NCBI GenBank assembly: GCA_018240405.1
Contig: JAFEFW010000633.1
Span: forward strand, 1-47,471
DNA from: Pseudomonadota bacterium
GTDB taxonomy: Bacteria; Pseudomonadota; Alphaproteobacteria; Acetobacterales; Acetobacteraceae
DNA length: 47,471 nucleotides
Reading direction: 5' to 3'
Below the pieces are notes generated by a model, which saw only the letters and a program-made list of their open reading frames with translations, made no database searches and was not told where the DNA came from. Positions 44,593-47,471 of this stretch are shown in pieces. A program made the position numbers and the translations under genes. Numbering within the stretch: the stretch's first letter is position 1; the number at the start of each line of letters is the position of its first letter.

Positions 44593-45128
44593 CGTGTTTT
44601 GTTCCTCCGAGTCGGCTGGCGGTTCCGGTTGCTCTCCGCCGTTGTGGCGCTCCGCGTGCTTGTCCTGCGGCTTGGCGGGGCACAGTCAGTGGACACGCCG
44701 TCGCGCAGCACATGGTAGGCGGGTTCGCGCCCGGTGTCTGCACAGCGTGATCAGGTGGGTCCCGCGTGTCGGCGGCGGAGACGCGGCAGCATGATTCTCG
44801 ACACTGCAGTAAAAAGTCAAAAGTCAAGACATATGCAATATTCACACGCCCGACGAAGAGTGGTGCACTTTCAGCATAACTGCCGGGGACGTGAGCTCAT
44901 GACCAACGAGCGGGGGATGAGCGGCCCCGATGAACAACATCGAGAACATCCAGATTTCAGTTGTCATGTTGGACCGTTCGCACCTAACGTTTCAGGTCTC
45001 TGCATCCGTGGACCTTCCGGGTCCGAATGGCGCCGCGACTTGGCTGCGCCATGCTCCGGATTCTGTACTTAAGACAAGGTGCGGCGACCAGACGGCACCA
45101 ATAAACAGACGACCAGGGAGGTATAAAC
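44593..45128. other. Intergenic between divergent acd-like and ABC importer genes
   Basis: About 540 nt. It includes a short direct repeat AAAGTCAAAAGTCAA near 44814 in AT-richer DNA, which may mark promoter sequence. The small open frame from 44930 lacks a ribosome-binding site. No gene or clear promoter was recognised. Confidence 0.45.
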
Positions 45129-46742
45129 ATGTCGGAAACCGACATCCAACAGGCCAATGGCCTGAGCCGACGGGCGTTGCTTGCCGGCGCGGCTGCGGGC
45201 GTGGCGGCGGCAAGCGTGCCCGCCCATGCGCAAACCGCGCCCAAGCGCGGCGGCACGCTGCGGTTTGGCACACGCGTTGATGGTTCCGGGCTCGATGGGC
45301 ACCGCAACCTTGTCTATAACGTCTCGGATCCGATGGCGGCGACGACGCAGGGTCTGCTCGATCTGACGGAGAAAATGGACATCGTCGGCGGCGTTGCCCA
45401 GGAATGGGAAATCTCCAAGGATTTGAAGAAGTACACGTTCCGGCTGCGTCCCGGCGTCGAGTTTCATGATGGCAGCAACGTCGATGCGGCTGCGGTGAAG
45501 TGGAACTACGAGCGGATCCTTGACCCGAAAATTGCCCACGCGTTCACCCGGGCGAGCCTGGAGGATGTCGAGAAATTTGAGGTCGACGGCAAGAACATCC
45601 TGCACGTCTACCTGAAGGAGCCGAGCGCTGTCTTTGCGTCGAATTTGTTATACTACCCGTGCAATCTGATCTCGCCCGGCAGCGTCGACAAGGCGGATAC
45701 GCACCCGATCGGCTGCGGCCCGTTCAAGTTCGTGTCGTGGAAGCGCTACGCCAAGAGCGAGATGGTGCGGTTCCCGAACTACTATGAGACCGGCGCCGAT
45801 GGGAAACCGCTGCCGTATCTGGAAGGGATCGAGGGCTATCCCAAGCGCGAGGACAAGGTCCGCCTCACGGCGCTGCGCAGCGGCGAGATCGACCTGATCG
45901 ACAACATGGCGTTTAGCGATGTGGCTGACTTCAAACGCGACTACGCCAAGAAGTTCGACACGTGGAATGTGCCGCAGGTCGGCACGGGACACCTCAACAT
46001 CAATGCCAAGGCCGGCCCGTTCGCGATGAATGCGCCGAATGGCAAGCTGCTGCGGCAGGCGGTGGCGCATGCCATCGACCGCGATGCGATCCACGAAGCC
46101 GTGTTCAGTGGCCTGGGTGAAACGCAGATCTCGCTGTACTGTTCTGCCAGTCCCTGGTACATGAGCGGCGTGAAGAACCCGGTGCCGTTCGATCCGGAGA
46201 AGTCGCGCTTCATCCTGCGCAAGCTGAACATGCAGAACATGCCGATCGCCGTGGTGGCGCGCGATGCGTTCCAGTACATGCGCAATTCGGCTGAACTGGT
46301 TCACTCCATGTTGCTGGAGGCCGGGTTCAAGGCAACCAACGAAGTGTTCGACGACCCGGTGCTGCGCGAAAAATACCGCAAGAACGACTGGGGGATCGAT
46401 TCGACGGCGAGCAGCTACCGGCCTGATCCGGATGGATTCTACTCACGCTGGCTGCACTCGGATGGCGCCGAAGGAAAGCTGCGTGTCGGCTTCAAGAATG
46501 AGAAGGTCGACAAGCTGATCGAGGAAGCGCGCCTGACCGTCGACCGCAAGAAGCGTATCGAGCTTTATACCGAGGTCGATACCATCGTGAATGATGAGGC
46601 GGCGCTGATCTACACCCACACGATCGTGCTGACGTCCGCCGGCGTGAAGCGGTTGAAGGGCTATGCACCGGCGATTGCCGGCCCATTCATGTGGGCCGGA
46701 GGTGGCATCAAGACCGCCTGGTTCGATCCAACTGCGGCCTGA
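45129..46742 (+). CDS. ABC importer substrate-binding protein, peptide/nickel family (Tat-exported)
   Basis: A 537-residue periplasmic protein. The N-terminus LSRRALLAGAAAG is a twin-arginine signal, with cleavage near AHA/Q at about residue 35. The mature part is an SBP_bac_5 (DppA/OppA-type) protein: WEISKDLKKYTFRLRPGVEF, a GCGPFKF turn, VAHAIDRDAI, and a KRIELYTEVDTIVND end segment. Substrates of the family are peptides, opines, glycosides or nickel complexes; the ligand is unknown. GGGAGG is 8 nt before the ATG. The permease gene follows after 86 nt. Confidence 0.93.
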   Translation: MSETDIQQANGLSRRALLAGAAAGVAAASVPAHAQTAPKRGGTLRFGTRVDGSGLDGHRNLVYNVSDPMAATTQGLLDLTEKMDIVGGVAQEWEISKDLKKYTFRLRPGVEFHDGSNVDAAAVKWNYERILDPKIAHAFTRASLEDVEKFEVDGKNILHVYLKEPSAVFASNLLYYPCNLISPGSVDKADTHPIGCGPFKFVSWKRYAKSEMVRFPNYYETGADGKPLPYLEGIEGYPKREDKVRLTALRSGEIDLIDNMAFSDVADFKRDYAKKFDTWNVPQVGTGHLNINAKAGPFAMNAPNGKLLRQAVAHAIDRDAIHEAVFSGLGETQISLYCSASPWYMSGVKNPVPFDPEKSRFILRKLNMQNMPIAVVARDAFQYMRNSAELVHSMLLEAGFKATNEVFDDPVLREKYRKNDWGIDSTASSYRPDPDGFYSRWLHSDGAEGKLRVGFKNEKVDKLIEEARLTVDRKKRIELYTEVDTIVNDEAALIYTHTIVLTSAGVKRLKGYAPAIAGPFMWAGGGIKTAWFDPTAA

Positions 46743-46758
46743 GACCGTGGAAGCAGTT

Positions 46759-46787
46759 GGCGCTGCCCCCGGTCCGGAGGCAGCGCC
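46759..46787 (+). promoter_or_regulatory. Intercistronic stem-loop after the binding-protein gene
   Basis: GGCGCTGCC at 46759-46767 pairs with GGCAGCGCC at 46779-46787 over an 11-nt loop. It has no T-tract and lies between the binding-protein and permease genes. Such hairpins often protect the upstream message, allowing more binding protein than permease. Confidence 0.7.
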
Positions 46788-46828
46788 GCGGGAACCTCAG
46801 CCGGTCCGTCCGGAAGGCGTGATATGCC

Positions 46829-47471
46829 ATGCTGATCTACGCGATTAACCGCCTGATCCAACTCATCCCCGTCGTGCTGATATTGACGGTGGTGGTGTTC
46901 GGCTTCGTGCAGGCGCTGCCGGGCGATATCATTGATGCGCTGGCTGGCCAGGATGCGGTCGAGGACCCGCAGGTGCGCGCTGCGCTGTCGAAGGAGTACG
47001 GCCTCGACCAGCCGATCTACGTGCAATACTGGCAGTGGCTGAGCCACATCGCTGTCGGCGATTTCGGCAAGTCGCTGGTGACGCGGCGACCCGTGTCAGT
47101 CGAGCTGCTGGAGCGCATTCCCGCCACCGTCTATCTCGCGCTGGTGGGCATTGGCCTGTCGCTGGTGATCGCCATTCCGCTTGGCACCATCGCGGCCGTC
47201 CGGCGGAACACAGCGTTCGACTACACCGCGCAGGTGACATCGTTGCTGGGGATCTCAATACCTGAGTTCTGGTTCGCGATCCTGTGCGTGCTGGTGTTTT
47301 CGTTATACTTCCCGATCCTGCCGTCATCGGGCTACGTCGCGCCAACCGAGAATTTTGGCGCCAGCATCTGGTACCTGATCCTGCCGGCGGCGGCCGTGGG
47401 TTTCCGCCAGGCGGCGTTCACCACACGGCTGACGCGATCCAGCATGCTGGATGAGATCAGCAAGGAATATG
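46829..47471 (+). CDS. ABC importer permease, DppB-like (truncated by window end)
   Basis: The first 214 residues of an inner-membrane permease. MLIYAINRLIQLIPVVLILT is the typical first span of DppB/OppB proteins, followed by the family's ALPGD and LGLDQP-like segments (KEYGLDQPIYVQYWQWL) and GDFGKSLVTRRPV. Four spans are visible before the window ends in the RLTRSSMLDEISKEY coupling loop. GGAAGG is about 12 nt before the ATG at 46829. It is the second gene of the importer operon; the DppC-like and ATPase genes should follow outside the window. Confidence 0.92.
   Translation, partial: MLIYAINRLIQLIPVVLILTVVVFGFVQALPGDIIDALAGQDAVEDPQVRAALSKEYGLDQPIYVQYWQWLSHIAVGDFGKSLVTRRPVSVELLERIPATVYLALVGIGLSLVIAIPLGTIAAVRRNTAFDYTAQVTSLLGISIPEFWFAILCVLVFSLYFPILPSSGYVAPTENFGASIWYLILPAAAVGFRQAAFTTRLTRSSMLDEISKEY

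Noticed and set aside
1-47471. CRISPR arrays, insertion sequences, prophage genes, rRNA
   Set aside because: No regularly spaced direct repeats, transposase, integrase, phage structural gene or rRNA segment was found.

Overview
The window is 47.5 kb of GC-rich chromosome, most likely from an alphaproteobacterium of the Rhodospirillales/Acetobacterales type. The basis is a FixL-FixJ-FixK oxygen-response cluster, an alphaproteobacterial-type tRNA-Met, and the general gene content. No rRNA or marker protein in the window allows a firmer placement. No prophage, CRISPR array or insertion sequence was found.

Layout. 1-6.4 kb: the tail of a TauD-type dioxygenase, aquaporin Z, a gene-poor stretch ending at tRNA-Met(CAT), a TerB/DnaJ protein, a VOC enzyme, two adjacent genes that look like the separated halves of D-glutamate cyclase, and a nitrobindin-like protein. 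6.7-13.1 kb: PPK2, then fixL, fixJ, a single-domain receiver, fixK and hemN, which form a microoxic sensing and heme-synthesis module. 13.2-16.8 kb: an SDR, a degenerate M28-like protein, a stand-alone flavodiiron-like metallo-beta-lactamase protein and a Nudix hydrolase. 17.1-21.2 kb: a 1363-residue autotransporter whose passenger carries the motifs of a two-lobed pepsin-like aspartic peptidase. 21.3-30.1 kb: a cupin, a Bax-inhibitor-1 protein, the YbbA-YbbP exporter divergent from a TesA-type esterase, ThpR, and two polyprenol-linked glycosyltransferase genes. 30.5-34.4 kb: an operon of CYP153-like P450, acyl-CoA ligase and epoxide-hydrolase-like protein. 34.4-37.9 kb: a decayed BrnT-BrnA toxin-antitoxin locus, a chemoreceptor, a broken copy of the epoxide-hydrolase 3' end and an RTX-like protein. 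38-42.4 kb: an L-2-hydroxyglutarate-oxidase-like flavoprotein, an aldose epimerase and an unrecognised two-gene operon. 42.5-47.5 kb: an enoyl-CoA hydratase, an acyl-CoA dehydrogenase relative resembling 3-sulfinopropanoyl-CoA desulfinase, and the start of a peptide-type ABC importer operon that runs off the window.

The strongest candidate for something undescribed is the autotransporter with an aspartic-peptidase passenger. Other points of interest are the split D-glutamate cyclase pair, palindromic repeats read through in frame inside the esterase gene, the two-defect BrnTA relic, and the FixLJ-receiver-FixK cluster with candidate FixJ and FixK sites. All family calls were made by reading motifs; no database search was run.
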